Source: Enterobacter chengduensis (GTDB taxonomy: Bacteria > Pseudomonadota > Gammaproteobacteria > Enterobacterales > Enterobacteriaceae). From it: DNA of 64,000 bases. Below, in pieces: positions 55,269-64,000 of this stretch. The notes beneath the pieces were generated by a model. That model searched no databases. It was given only the letters and a program-made list of their open reading frames with translations, and had not been told where the DNA came from. A program made the position numbers and the translations under genes. The stretch covers positions 2,170,001 through 2,234,000 of the forward strand of contig NZ_CP043318.1 of NCBI RefSeq assembly GCF_001984825.2, given 5' to 3'. How positions within the stretch are numbered: the stretch's first letter is position 1; the number at the start of each line of letters is the position of its first letter.

Positions 55269-56894
55269 TTACTGACGACATGCGCTCAGTATATCCAGCT
55301 GCGGCTGATAAACCGTTGATTTCACGTCCATCATACCCAAAACGGTGGAGAACAAATTGTCCTGGGAAACCGCATTTTTTGCTGCATGGTCACGCAAACA
55401 CCGTTCGTTGATGCCAAAGTTTTTCGCGTAGTCCTGGGACAGCCAGAACATAAACGGAATATGCGTTTGTTGCTCCGGTGCCAGCATGTACGGCGTGCCG
55501 TGCAGATAAATACCGCTTTCCCCCAGTGATTCACCGTGATCGGAGAGATAAATCAGCGCGGTGTTCATGCTTGCCTGGCGCGCTTTCAGCGCATCAATGG
55601 TTTTACTGACCATGCTGTCGGTATACAGGATGGTGTTGTCATAGGTGTTCATCAGCGCCTGATGGTCGCAATCCTGAATTTCATTGGTGTCGCAGGTTGG
55701 GGTGAACTTACGGAAATTATCCGGGTAACGGCGATAGTACGCCGGGCCGTGGCTTCCCATCAGGTGGATGACCAGCACCGTATCTTGCTTCACGCCATCC
55801 AGCACGTTGTCCAGACGGTAGAAGTTCACATCGTCAATACAGGATTTATCTTTGCAGAACTGATCCAGATTCCACTGCGTCATGTCGGTATGCGGCACGC
55901 GGTCACAGGCGCCTTTACAGCCGCCGTCGTTGTCGCGCCACAGCAGGTTGACACCCGCATGCTTGAGGACGTCAAGTAGCCCTTCCCGATGGTGAGCCAG
56001 GTCGGCATCGTATTTGCTGCGCGTCATGCCGGAGAACATGCAGGGAACGGAAACCGCGGTTTCAGTCCCGCACGACGAGGCCTGCGGGAAGTTAATCACG
56101 TCCTGCTTTTTCAGCTCCGGGTTGGTTTCACGCCCGTAACCATTCAGGGAGTAGTTTGCCGCGCGAGAGGCTTCGCCGACGACAAGCACCAGAACGGTTT
56201 TCTTCTGTTGACCGGTAATCAGCGGCCCTTTATGGGCATCTTCACCAATGCGCACCAGCGTTTGATCGCCGGCAAACCAGCGCATTTTGCTGTACTTCAC
56301 CACGGCGCTAACATAGTTCGCCGGGGTCACCATTTTGACGATGCTTTTGTTATTGCGGAACAGCGACGCGTAATCTTTATAGAACAGGGCGGCAATCAGG
56401 ATTATCACCAGCAGAGCGCCAAGCATCGCGGCGACGCGCGTCAGCAGCGCGTACCACCATTTTCCGGTACGAATTCGGGTGAGCGCCAGCACCACGGACG
56501 GCACCAGGCCAGCAACGGCAATCCACAGAATCATCTGCGGGGTCACCAGGGCGGTCGCTTCCTGAGAGTTGGTTTCGAACACGTTCACAATCATGTTCTG
56601 ATCGATAACCGCGCCGTAGGTGTACATAAAATACGTCGCCGCGGCGCAGCCGACGGTCAGGACGATCAGCAGCGGCTTACGGATATACGGAATATTAAGC
56701 AGGCTAAAAACAATTACCCAGCCGCAGAACAGGACCAGCGGTACGGACGCGGCAAAGAGGAAATCGTGAAGGTGAACAGGGGCGATAATGGCCCAGCTGC
56801 GCTGGATAAACAGCCCATTAATTAGCGTAAAGAAGAAAGCACAGCCCAGGGTAAATTTTATGTCGTTACATTGTAACTTTTTGATAAACCACAT
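55269..56894 (-). CDS. EptA-type lipid A phosphoethanolamine transferase
   Basis: A 541-residue inner-membrane enzyme: five helices (about 14-175), then a periplasmic sulfatase-like domain. Key residues are visible: Glu241 in VVGEASR, the nucleophile Thr279 in CGTETAVSVPCMF, and the metal-binding DHGESLGE and HGTPY motifs. Cysteine pairs in the domain fit disulfides. It transfers phosphoethanolamine to lipid A and can lower polymyxin binding. There is no basR/basS (pmrAB) partner here. It sits directly upstream of the nemR operator, same strand. Close relatives include EptA and MCR proteins; I judge it a chromosomal EptA paralogue. Confidence 0.85.
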   Translation of the reverse strand: MWFIKKLQCNDIKFTLGCAFFFTLINGLFIQRSWAIIAPVHLHDFLFAASVPLVLFCGWVIVFSLLNIPYIRKPLLIVLTVGCAAATYFMYTYGAVIDQNMIVNVFETNSQEATALVTPQMILWIAVAGLVPSVVLALTRIRTGKWWYALLTRVAAMLGALLVIILIAALFYKDYASLFRNNKSIVKMVTPANYVSAVVKYSKMRWFAGDQTLVRIGEDAHKGPLITGQQKKTVLVLVVGEASRAANYSLNGYGRETNPELKKQDVINFPQASSCGTETAVSVPCMFSGMTRSKYDADLAHHREGLLDVLKHAGVNLLWRDNDGGCKGACDRVPHTDMTQWNLDQFCKDKSCIDDVNFYRLDNVLDGVKQDTVLVIHLMGSHGPAYYRRYPDNFRKFTPTCDTNEIQDCDHQALMNTYDNTILYTDSMVSKTIDALKARQASMNTALIYLSDHGESLGESGIYLHGTPYMLAPEQQTHIPFMFWLSQDYAKNFGINERCLRDHAAKNAVSQDNLFSTVLGMMDVKSTVYQPQLDILSACRQ

Positions 56895-57043
56895 CGATCG
56901 GTAAACCTGTTATTTTGATGATGGGCAGAGTATAGAGAGGGAAGATTAGTGAAACCTTAATGCCACAAATCTGTGGTAATGGCCTTGCATGCGGGGCGTT
57001 TAACGTCTTCACTGTAGGTGAGAGTGGCTATCTGGAGGTGAGT

Positions 57044-57283
57044 GTGGCAGAGCAGCTGGAGTTTTTCCCTATCCAGAGCCCGTGCCGGGGTATTTGTCAG
57101 GTGGATGAACGCGGATATTGCCGCGGGTGCATGCGTACCCGTGATGAACGCTTTAACTGGCAAAACTTCAGCGACACGCAAAAGCAGGAGGTATTACGCC
57201 TCTGCCGACAGCGTCGTTTGCGCAAATTACGCGCAAACAAAGCTGGTGAGGCCGAAGAACCCCAGCAACCTTCACTTTTTTAA
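57044..57283 (+). CDS. ydhL: YdhL, DUF1289 family
   Basis: A 79-residue protein of exact E. coli length when started at GTG 57044, behind AGGTGA. The longer frame from 56960 was rejected. Conserved cysteines in SPCRGICQVDERGYCRGCMR suggest metal or Fe-S binding. Function is unknown. ydhF follows 48 bases on. E. coli has ydhL next to nemR; here the eptA-like gene separates them. Confidence 0.88.
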   Translation: MAEQLEFFPIQSPCRGICQVDERGYCRGCMRTRDERFNWQNFSDTQKQEVLRLCRQRRLRKLRANKAGEAEEPQQPSLF

Positions 57284-57331
57284 CACGGTAATTGCGTATA
57301 CTCATGACATCACGTCCTTGAGGAAAATGTT

Positions 57332-58228
57332 ATGGTTCAGCGAATTACCCTTGCCCCCCAGGGGCCAGAATTCTCCCGTTTTGTAATGGGCTACTGGCGC
57401 CTGATGGACTGGAATATGTCCCCCCTCCAGCTGGCGAGCTTTATTGAAGAGCATCTCGACTTAGGCATCACCACGGTCGATCATGCGGATATTTATGGCG
57501 GCTATCAGTGTGAAGCCGCCTTCGGCGAGGCGCTCAAGCTGGTGCCGGCGCTCCGCGACAGGATGGAAATCGTCACCAAGTGTGGTATTGCCACCACGGC
57601 AAAACCCGAGCACGCCCTCGGTCATTACATCACCGACAGCGCGCATATCATTAAGAGCGCCGAGCAGTCGCTGGTCAATCTGGCGACCGATCGTATCGAC
57701 CTGCTGTTAATCCACCGTCCTGACCCGCTGATGGATGCCGATGAGGTGGCGGAAGCCTTCCTGAACCTGCATCAGAGCGGGAAAGTCCGTCATTTCGGCG
57801 TGTCTAACTTTACCCCGGCGCAGTTTGCGCTGCTTCAGTCACGTCTGCCGTTTACCCTGGCCACGAATCAGGTTGAGATCTCCCCGGTACATCAGCCGCT
57901 GCTGCTGGACGGTACGCTCGACCAGCTGCAGCAGCTGCGCATTCGACCAATGGCCTGGTCGTGCCTCGGGGGCGGACGCCTGTTTAATGATGACGAATTC
58001 CAGCCGCTGCGCAACGAGCTGGAAACCATCGCCCGTGAACTGAACGCCGAGAGCATCGAGCAGGTGGTTTACGCGTGGATCCTGCGCCTGCCGTCAAAAC
58101 CGCTGCCCATTATCGGTTCCGGTAAAATTGAACGCGTGCGTTCTGCACTGGCCGCCGAAGAACTGCAGATGACCCGCCAGCAGTGGTTCCGCATCCGCAA
58201 GGCCGCGCTCGGTTACGACGTACCATAA
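57332..58228 (+). CDS. ydhF: Aldo/keto reductase-type oxidoreductase YdhF
   Basis: A 298-residue protein of exact E. coli length with the AKR (beta/alpha)8 pattern: DHADIYGGYQCE (Asp and Tyr of the catalytic set), KCGI, LLIHRPDPL and a GSGKIERV cofactor loop. It should reduce carbonyl groups with NADPH. The physiological substrate is not known. It follows ydhL and precedes sodC. Confidence 0.95.
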   Translation: MVQRITLAPQGPEFSRFVMGYWRLMDWNMSPLQLASFIEEHLDLGITTVDHADIYGGYQCEAAFGEALKLVPALRDRMEIVTKCGIATTAKPEHALGHYITDSAHIIKSAEQSLVNLATDRIDLLLIHRPDPLMDADEVAEAFLNLHQSGKVRHFGVSNFTPAQFALLQSRLPFTLATNQVEISPVHQPLLLDGTLDQLQQLRIRPMAWSCLGGGRLFNDDEFQPLRNELETIARELNAESIEQVVYAWILRLPSKPLPIIGSGKIERVRSALAAEELQMTRQQWFRIRKAALGYDVP

Positions 58229-58311
58229 ACCGTCATCATAAGGTGACTTTCCGGTGAAATCTTTGCCCCTGGTATACACTTAAGGGGCAAAAAATAACCC
58301 GTGGAGGTCAT

Positions 58312-58830
58312 ATGAAGCGTTTTATTCTGGCAACGATCGCGCTGGCTGTTTGCGCAGGGGCGCAGGCAGCCAGCGACGAAGTGGAAATGAATCTCGTCAC
58401 CTCTCAGGGGGTCGGCCAGTCCATCGGAACGGTGAAAATTACGGAAACCGATAAAGGACTGGAGTTCGCCCCCCATCTTAAAGCACTCCCGCCCGGTGAG
58501 CATGGTTTCCATGTTCACGCCAAAGGCAGCTGTCAGCCCGCGTTAAAAGAGGGTAAAGCGTCGGCGGCGGAAGCGGCAGGAGGGCATCTGGATCCCCAGC
58601 ACACCGGCAAGCATGAGGGCCCGGACGGAATGGGGCATCTGGGCGATCTGCCCGTACTGGTGGTCAATAACGACGGGAAAGCCACCGATCCCGTCGTCGC
58701 GCCGCGTCTGAAAAAGCTGGATGAGGTCAAAGGTAAAGCGCTGATGATTCATGTCGGTGGCGACAATATGTCCGACCAGCCTAAACCGCTTGGCGGCGGC
58801 GGGGCACGTTATGCCTGCGGCGTCATCTGA
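58312..58830 (+). CDS. sodC: Periplasmic Cu/Zn superoxide dismutase
   Basis: A 172-residue protein (E. coli 173) with a signal peptide ending near GAQA. Copper/zinc ligands are in [25 protein letters not shown] and MIHVGGDN, and the disulfide partner is the Cys near the C-terminus (ARYACGVI). It removes superoxide in the periplasm. A GGAGG ribosome site lies upstream. Its last 22 bases overlap the end of ydhK on the opposite strand. Confidence 0.96.
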   Translation: MKRFILATIALAVCAGAQAASDEVEMNLVTSQGVGQSIGTVKITETDKGLEFAPHLKALPPGEHGFHVHAKGSCQPALKEGKASAAEAAGGHLDPQHTGKHEGPDGMGHLGDLPVLVVNNDGKATDPVVAPRLKKLDEVKGKALMIHVGGDNMSDQPKPLGGGGARYACGVI

Positions 58831-60842
58831 TCCCCGATCGTACCCGGCGGTGGGGCCTGCTCCAGCTGAGACAGCGAGCAGTGCAGCCGCCAGATTATCG
58901 AGGCTAAATCACGCGCAGCGGGGAGATGATGCCGTGGAAGGGTATCGCAGATCCGCTGCAGTTCATTCAGCGTGGTTGCCAGCGGCCGCTGCTGGACACC
59001 GCGTTCGCTCATCACATCGCGCAGCAGGGATATACACACGTCACGAACCTGGGACAGCGGATCGGACCGCGTTTCCCATGCGCGAAGCTGCCAGACCACG
59101 TGCGAACAGTTCAGTAGCACCACCCCCCAGCGCAGCAGCCAGCGTCGGGACAGGGCGTCCTGGCTGTTATTCAGCTGGCTGACGTGGTGATACACCAGCG
59201 ATTCATACTCGTTTTCACCCATATGCGGTTTACGGCTCAGCTGGTCGACAAATCCCCTGCGTAACTCCCGAATATGCCTGCGGCTTTTCCGCGCATCAGA
59301 GCCGGGACGCAGCACCGCGAAAGCCAGCCACGCCAGCCCCACGCCGAGGATCTTCGCCAGGTTGTCGTTGAGAAAATCGGCATAATCATAAACCGGCGGA
59401 TTCGTCACCGAGATAAACGAGCCCATAAAGACAATCAGCTGTCCCCAGAGTCCTGCGAGCTTTGGCATTTGCAGCTTCAGAAGCTGCATGGTAGTCAACA
59501 GGGGAAACAGAAACAGCAGGAACTGCCACAGATCGCTTATCTGCACCATCAGGCCAAACTTCACCACAAAACTGAACAGCGAGAGCAGAACCAGCGTGCG
59601 CAGCAGGAGCGTAAGCGAGTTGAACGGCGAGGCCGCGACGGAATAAAGCACGCAGCTGATGGCGGCAAGCGTCAGCGCCGCCGTACCGGAGTCCCACTGC
59701 GTGGTGATGCTCCACGCGCCAACCAGCGTCAGGGCGCAAAAGGTACGAAAACCGCTCCACATCGCTTCCAGATAGTCGGTGTGCCGCGCGAGTGCCGGGC
59801 TGCCGGGGACGTTAAACTCCGTTATCGGACTCGCATTCTCGATCGCGTTAATCCAGCGGCTGCTGCGCAGGTATAACCGACAAAAGTAATTCAGGCGCTG
59901 CCAGAAGGCGCGATGACGGTAGTCGTACTCATCAACCGGGGCGAGCGGGGCAATGATCCTGGCAACGGTGTAGATATCCGCATCCGGGCGGGCAAGCGCC
60001 GCGAGCAGCGCGTCAATCACGGCGCGGGTGTTTTTGGGCGGCGTCGGCCAGCTGAGCAGCATCCGACGCAGGCTTGAGATGGCGCTGGTCATGCGGAGCT
60101 GCTGGTGCAGCAGGTAGTTAAGCAGCGTGTTCTGACGGCGAAAACGGTAATGACTCCAGAACGCCTGAATGCGCAGCAGATTCGTGGTCAGGATCTGCCC
60201 GATAACCCTTTCATGCGCGAGGCGGATGTCGTCGTTGGTGTCCGGCTGCCACAGCAGGCTCGCATGTTCCAGCAGCCGGGTATGCATGGTTTTAAGCGCG
60301 GTAATCAGCGCCGTGCCGTCAGAGGTGCTGGGCAGGATCATCATCATAAACCCGCCGCTCAGGATACCGACAATCACTTCGCAGACGCGCGCTTGGGCAA
60401 TGTCCCACAGCTCGGTGGTGTCGAGGACGTTGACCACCGGGAAGGCAATAATGGCGGCGGTATAGCCCGCCAGCTGGAAAGCATAGGCGACGTTATTGGT
60501 AAAATGGGCGCAGGCCCAGGTACAGCAGCCCAGCCATGCCGCCATGCTCAGCAAGAACATCCACGGATCGTTTAGCGTGTGGCCCGCGATAATTAACGCC
60601 GCGGTGGCACCCAGCAGGCTTCCCGCGATACGCCCAAGGCTTTTGCTGATCACCCCACCCACGGTGGGGAAGCTCACGACCGCCGCTGAGGTCAACGCCC
60701 AGTAAGGTTGGTCGAGATTCAGATAATAGGCGACCGTCAGAGCAAGGCACATCGCAATGCCGTTACGCAGCGCGTAGCGCCACTGGGGGCGCGTCGCTTT
60801 CATCCACGGCGTGTTTTGCCAGGAGGGCAGCTGAAGCTTCAT
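58809..60842 (-). CDS. ydhK: YdhK, FUSC-type inner-membrane efflux protein
   Basis: A 677-residue protein (E. coli 670), started at ATG 60842, which overlaps the ydhJ stop (TAATG). It has two groups of five to six helices, each followed by a cytoplasmic helical part, as in AaeB/FUSC proteins. It probably works with the YdhJ adaptor to export an aromatic or other organic compound. Substrate is unknown. The end overlaps sodC antiparallel. Confidence 0.93.
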   Translation of the reverse strand: MKLQLPSWQNTPWMKATRPQWRYALRNGIAMCLALTVAYYLNLDQPYWALTSAAVVSFPTVGGVISKSLGRIAGSLLGATAALIIAGHTLNDPWMFLLSMAAWLGCCTWACAHFTNNVAYAFQLAGYTAAIIAFPVVNVLDTTELWDIAQARVCEVIVGILSGGFMMMILPSTSDGTALITALKTMHTRLLEHASLLWQPDTNDDIRLAHERVIGQILTTNLLRIQAFWSHYRFRRQNTLLNYLLHQQLRMTSAISSLRRMLLSWPTPPKNTRAVIDALLAALARPDADIYTVARIIAPLAPVDEYDYRHRAFWQRLNYFCRLYLRSSRWINAIENASPITEFNVPGSPALARHTDYLEAMWSGFRTFCALTLVGAWSITTQWDSGTAALTLAAISCVLYSVAASPFNSLTLLLRTLVLLSLFSFVVKFGLMVQISDLWQFLLFLFPLLTTMQLLKLQMPKLAGLWGQLIVFMGSFISVTNPPVYDYADFLNDNLAKILGVGLAWLAFAVLRPGSDARKSRRHIRELRRGFVDQLSRKPHMGENEYESLVYHHVSQLNNSQDALSRRWLLRWGVVLLNCSHVVWQLRAWETRSDPLSQVRDVCISLLRDVMSERGVQQRPLATTLNELQRICDTLPRHHLPAARDLASIIWRLHCSLSQLEQAPPPGTIGDQMTPQA

Positions 60843-61696
60843 TAACGGGTTCCGATTGAGACGGTACAGGTGGTGCCGGACACCAGCGTGATATCCTCGG
60901 GTAAACGATCGAACTCCACGCGAACAGGAACGCGCTGGGCCAGGCGCACCCACGGCACGTTCGGCTTGATGTCCGGCACCAGCCCGGAATCCGTTTCTAC
61001 GCTTTGATCGTAAATGGCGCGACCGACACTGGAAACGTGACCCTGTAACGTTTGCGAGCCGCTGTAAAGCGTTATCGCGGCAGGCGAGCCCTGATGAATA
61101 TGGCGCAGTTTTGTCTCTTCAAAGTAGCCCACGACGTAGAAAGAATGGCTGTCGACGAGGGCAAAAACCGGCTGGCCGGTGGTGGCATAGTTCCCCACCC
61201 TGGCGGAGAGATTGGTCACCCATCCATCGACAGGTGCCGTAACCACGGTTTGGGTCAGCTGCCACTGCGCCTGCTTCAGGGTCGCCTCCGCCACGTTGAC
61301 GTTAGCCTGCATGGCCTTGACGTTGATATTCGCGGTATCTAAATCTTCCGCTGAAATATAGTTTTGCGACAGGTGGCGGCGGCGGTTGGCCTCGTTGTTG
61401 GCCTTTGCGAGGTCAGACTGGGCCTTCGCCAGCTGCGCCTGAGCGTTCAAAAGGGCAATGTGGTAAGGAGTGTCGTCGATTCGGAATAAAACCTCTCCCT
61501 TTTTGACGAACTGGTTATCTTTAACCAACAGCGCCGTAATACTTCCCGACACCTGAGGGGTTATGCTGACCTGTTCAGCGCGGACTTTTCCGTCACGCGT
61601 CCAGGGCGACTGCATATAAAAATTCCACATCCACCAGCCCGCAACCAGCGCGAGGGCAAGGACAAACAGGGTGGAAAAATACTTTAGCGTTTTCAT
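60842..61696 (-). CDS. ydhJ: YdhJ, HlyD-family membrane fusion protein
   Basis: A 284-residue protein (E. coli 285) from ATG 61696; the longer frame from 61738 is rejected. A membrane anchor (about 6-24) precedes a lipoyl/barrel-sandwich hybrid and alpha-hairpin ([20 protein letters not shown] region) and beta-barrel. It bridges inner and outer membranes for YdhK, like AaeA for AaeB. Confidence 0.94.
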   Translation of the reverse strand: MKTLKYFSTLFVLALALVAGWWMWNFYMQSPWTRDGKVRAEQVSITPQVSGSITALLVKDNQFVKKGEVLFRIDDTPYHIALLNAQAQLAKAQSDLAKANNEANRRRHLSQNYISAEDLDTANINVKAMQANVNVAEATLKQAQWQLTQTVVTAPVDGWVTNLSARVGNYATTGQPVFALVDSHSFYVVGYFEETKLRHIHQGSPAAITLYSGSQTLQGHVSSVGRAIYDQSVETDSGLVPDIKPNVPWVRLAQRVPVRVEFDRLPEDITLVSGTTCTVSIGTR

Positions 61697-61704
61697 GGAT
61701 ATAG

Positions 61705-61941
61705 TCACCACACGGTCAAAACGGCAAGGCCCAGGCATACGGAAAGGGCAAACAGGGAGAGATCCATCAGCATGGGATGCCAGATTTCACCGGAGTACAT
61801 CCAGTCGCGAAGCAGGCGATGCGCGATGAGCCAGAGCATAAAGCCCACCAGAACGGCTTTGAACAGGGGAGGAAAGTAGACTGACGCACCGAAGATCAGG
61901 TCCTGAAGGGCTAAACCCTCTGAGTGATGAAAAAACGTCAC
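61705..61941 (-). CDS. ydhI: YdhI, DUF1656 small membrane protein
   Basis: A 78-residue protein of E. coli length with two hydrophobic helices (about 20-38 and 56-75) and the DUF1656 motif [14 protein letters not shown]. The start codon is GTG. It is the first gene of the ydhIJK operon, divergent from slyA. DUF1656 proteins commonly accompany FUSC/HlyD exporter pairs, but the exact role is unclear. Confidence 0.92.
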   Translation of the reverse strand: MTFFHHSEGLALQDLIFGASVYFPPLFKAVLVGFMLWLIAHRLLRDWMYSGEIWHPMLMDLSLFALSVCLGLAVLTVW

Positions 61942-62104
61942 GGGCAGAAATCCTTTGCAGTGAACAGAATGCCGCGTTGGCTTGTCTTAGTAGGATGAAG
62001 CATCACAATTCAGTGTAAGTCATACTTTAAGTTCGATGAATGCAGTATTGCATTTGTTTTGGCAATACAAATGCTGCACACTATTCTAAAATCAGTATAA
62101 TAAC

Positions 62105-62116
62105 TTAGCAAGCTAA
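62105..62116. promoter_or_regulatory. SlyA box
   Basis: TTAGCAAGCTAA matches the SlyA consensus at all 12 positions and is a perfect palindrome. It lies 16 bases before the slyA TTG start, fitting self-repression. The divergent ydhIJK promoter region is also within reach. Confidence 0.88.
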
Positions 62117-62132
62117 TTATAAGGAGATGAAA

Positions 62133-62567
62133 TTGGAATCGCCATTAGGTTCTGATCTGGCAAGGTTGGTACGCGTCTGGCGTGCTCTGATTGACCATCG
62201 CCTGAAACCTCTTGAACTCACCCAGACGCACTGGGTGACGCTGCACAACATTCACCAGCTGCCGCCCGACCAGTCGCAAATTCAACTGGCAAAAGCGATA
62301 GGCATTGAGCAACCGTCGCTGGTGCGCACGCTTGACCAGCTGGAAGATAAGGGGTTGATCTCGCGCCAAACCTGCGCCAGCGATCGTCGCGCCAAGCGGA
62401 TTAAACTCACCGAGAAAGCGGCGCCTATTATCACGGAGATGGAAGCCGTGATTACCAAGACGCGCGGTGAGATTTTGTCAGGCGTGTCGCCGGCCGAGCT
62501 GGAGATGCTTATCAGCCTGATTGCTCGCCTTGAGCAAAACATTCACGAGCTGCAGTCGCGCGACTGA
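62133..62567 (+). CDS. slyA: SlyA MarR-family regulator
   Basis: A 144-residue protein. ATG 62127 directly abuts the AAGGAG ribosome site, while TTG 62133 is six bases away and is the start known for E. coli and Salmonella SlyA; it is chosen. The winged helix (about 30-95) has [20 protein letters not shown] and the [13 protein letters not shown] wing. SlyA counteracts H-NS and controls envelope, virulence and efflux genes, including ydhIJK in related bacteria. Confidence 0.95.
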   Translation: MESPLGSDLARLVRVWRALIDHRLKPLELTQTHWVTLHNIHQLPPDQSQIQLAKAIGIEQPSLVRTLDQLEDKGLISRQTCASDRRAKRIKLTEKAAPIITEMEAVITKTRGEILSGVSPAELEMLISLIARLEQNIHELQSRD

Positions 62568-62578
62568 ACAGACAACAG

Positions 62579-62604
62579 GGCCTTGCATCCGCAAGGCCTT
62601 TTTT
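62579..62604. terminator. Terminator between slyA and the diguanylate cyclase gene
   Basis: GGCCTTGC (62579-62586) / GCAAGGCC (62591-62598), loop ATCC, then a T run. It serves slyA and may act for the convergent gene. Confidence 0.9.
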
Positions 62605-63966
62605 CTATTTAAAGATAACGACGCGGTTACGGCCTGTCTCTTTTGCTTCATATATCGCTTTATCCGCGCTTTCCACGCACTCTTCTGCGGTCGTTGACGA
62701 CGACGTAGCCGTAAACACCCCCATGCTGATGGTGATCGGCTCCGGCAGATGGCCCCCGCTGCTGGTTTTATCAAAGCTGCTCAGGTTCAACCGGATACGT
62801 TCCGCCACCTGGCCTGCGGCATCTGAAGAGGTATTGGCCAGCATCAGGACAAACTCTTCGCCGCCGATACGCGCCGCGATATCATGCGGGCGAACGGAAT
62901 CCATCAGCAGATTAGCGACAAACTGCAGGACTTTATCGCCCTGGAGATGGCCATAGTTGTCATTGATGCGCTTGAAGCGATCGAGATCGCTCACGATAAC
63001 CGACACGGGGCGGGTGGGCTTAGCATCGTCCAGCGCCTGGCTCAGGGATTCATAAAAATAGCTGCGGTTATAGAGGCGCGTGAGCGGATCGCGAATCGAA
63101 TTTTGATACGACTGCTGATACTTTACATGCGAGTCGCGATACAGCCTGAAAACATCGTAAAGCAGAACGAAAATAATGATCAGCGTCGCGACGGTTTCAA
63201 ATAGCCGGGCGCGATACCACGAGATATCTTCGGCATGTCCACCCAATAGCAGCATTGTGAGCGTGACGATATAGCAGAGACACAGAAAATTCCCGCCCGC
63301 CCAGAATAGGTTACGCACGCGCGTAATAATCATCAGCGTTGCTAATGTCACCACCCAGAGCACAATTAAAGAAATATTAATACAGTGGCTCCAGAGAACC
63401 ATAAACTGCCGTGTTTCATTATCAATCAGATCGATGGATAAGAACCCTGAATGGCTGGAGTACATCCAGGTCAGAATTAGCACGCAGGCGGTAAAAAGAC
63501 AGGCGCTACTTACGATGGCGATATGCGCCAGGCGTGAAAGAGGCTGATTGCGAATGGGGAAGAGTAATGCGGAAGCGATTATCAACAGCGCCATTAAGAT
63601 ATGGCGGAACATATAGTAGATCATCGCATCGTTGTAGTTCACGACGTTGAACTGGTAGAGGTCCAGCCAGGCGGGAAAACTGGACAGCGTGCCGACCATC
63701 AGCAATGCCGACCCGGCAAAGGCAAAGGCTATTGGAACCAGATACAGCCGCTTCTTATCACACCAGTATTTCATTGCCATAAAACAGGCAATAAACAGGT
63801 GAAAGACAAGTAGAAAAATGGTGAGCGTTGGGAACAAGAGCGGCGAGAAGGAGGGAACCCATTCAGCCAGTTTTGAAAATAGAGCTTGTAATATTCCGAT
63901 GACAATAATGCAACCGAAAAAAAACGAGAGATAACGACCTTTTACAGAACGACTATTCGCAAGCAT
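62605..63966 (-). CDS. Membrane diguanylate cyclase (GGDEF)
   Basis: A 453-residue protein with about eight N-terminal membrane helices (residues 12-280, MASE4-like layout) and a GGDEF domain (about 290-453). The active-site motif is RIGGEEFVLML, and the metal-binding SDLDRFKRINDNYGH and SMGV segments are intact, so it should make cyclic-di-GMP. E. coli has slyB at this place beside slyA. It is one of two c-di-GMP-related folds in the window with BluF, whose EAL is degenerate. Upstream control lies beyond the window end. Confidence 0.88.
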   Translation of the reverse strand: MLANSRSVKGRYLSFFFGCIIVIGILQALFSKLAEWVPSFSPLLFPTLTIFLLVFHLFIACFMAMKYWCDKKRLYLVPIAFAFAGSALLMVGTLSSFPAWLDLYQFNVVNYNDAMIYYMFRHILMALLIIASALLFPIRNQPLSRLAHIAIVSSACLFTACVLILTWMYSSHSGFLSIDLIDNETRQFMVLWSHCINISLIVLWVVTLATLMIITRVRNLFWAGGNFLCLCYIVTLTMLLLGGHAEDISWYRARLFETVATLIIIFVLLYDVFRLYRDSHVKYQQSYQNSIRDPLTRLYNRSYFYESLSQALDDAKPTRPVSVIVSDLDRFKRINDNYGHLQGDKVLQFVANLLMDSVRPHDIAARIGGEEFVLMLANTSSDAAGQVAERIRLNLSSFDKTSSGGHLPEPITISMGVFTATSSSTTAEECVESADKAIYEAKETGRNRVVIFK

Positions 63967-64000
63967 ATAAATTTTTTTAAATTATTAAAAAGGAATGAAG

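Overview
The window reads as chromosomal DNA of a member of the Enterobacteriaceae, most likely Enterobacter or a close relative (inference). The backbone follows the order of the Escherichia coli ydiJ-menI-ydiH ... sufABCDSE-ldtE-lpp-pykF ... mdtK-ribE-cfa-punC/punR-purR-ydhP-sodB-mepH-grxD-rnt-gloA-nemA-nemR ... ydhL-ydhF-sodC-ydhKJI-slyA region, with near-identical protein lengths. Blocks absent from that E. coli order are inserted into it. No insertion sequence, integrase, CRISPR array or rRNA was seen; the only RNA genes recognised are two tRNA-Val(GAC) genes.

Layout. 1-2037: end of ydiJ, menI, ydiH. 2049-17225: a roughly 15 kb accessory block lying between ydiH and suf. It holds two IprA/YaiV-like regulators, a chaperone-usher fimbrial operon (major subunit, chaperone, usher, two-domain adhesin, minor subunit, 52-residue membrane peptide), a LuxR-type regulator with an orphan Wzi porin, a cysteine-type FdhF behind a sigma-54-like promoter, and the blue-light module ycgZ-ymgA-ariR / bluF-bluR. 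17539-23056: the complete suf iron-sulfur operon behind a Fur box. 23154-26186: ldtE, lpp, pykF. 26564-35413: sulfur and amino-acid supply genes, namely a reverse transsulfuration pair, a MetNIQ-like methionine importer with tandem MetJ-like boxes between them, fumD, and a polar amino-acid ABC importer. 35654-40804: a small ORF, a DUF1996 protein, a 46-residue Cys-tailed peptide, a zinc-ribbon metallo-beta-lactamase-fold protein, a beta-carbonic anhydrase and ydhS. 40922-41079: valW and valV. 41233-62567: largely E. coli-like backbone, with an EptA-type phosphoethanolamine transferase placed directly beside the nemR operator. 62605-63966: a membrane diguanylate cyclase next to slyA, where E. 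coli has slyB.

How the parts fit. The 2-17 kb block looks like a surface and lifestyle module. Fimbriae and a Wzi-like outer-membrane protein are paired with several regulators, and BluF/BluR control small connector proteins that in E. coli affect biofilm matrix through Rcs. The 26-35 kb block handles sulfur amino acids: methionine is imported and its sulfur moved to cysteine, close to the suf operon that consumes cysteine. The 49-62 kb part is rich in stress and detoxification genes (sodB, gloA, nemA/nemR, sodC, mdtK, ydhJK, slyA).

The most notable sequence signals are three evenly spaced 16-bp GGTCTA-N4-TAGACC palindromes upstream of the fimbrial operon, the sigma-54-like promoter plus 13-bp inverted repeat in front of the Cys-type fdhF, the TGTACA-rich operator region of the blu module, and six tandem MetJ-like boxes at 29201-29248. 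Starts were chosen by Shine-Dalgarno spacing and known family lengths. All functional names rest on recalled family knowledge, not on database searches.
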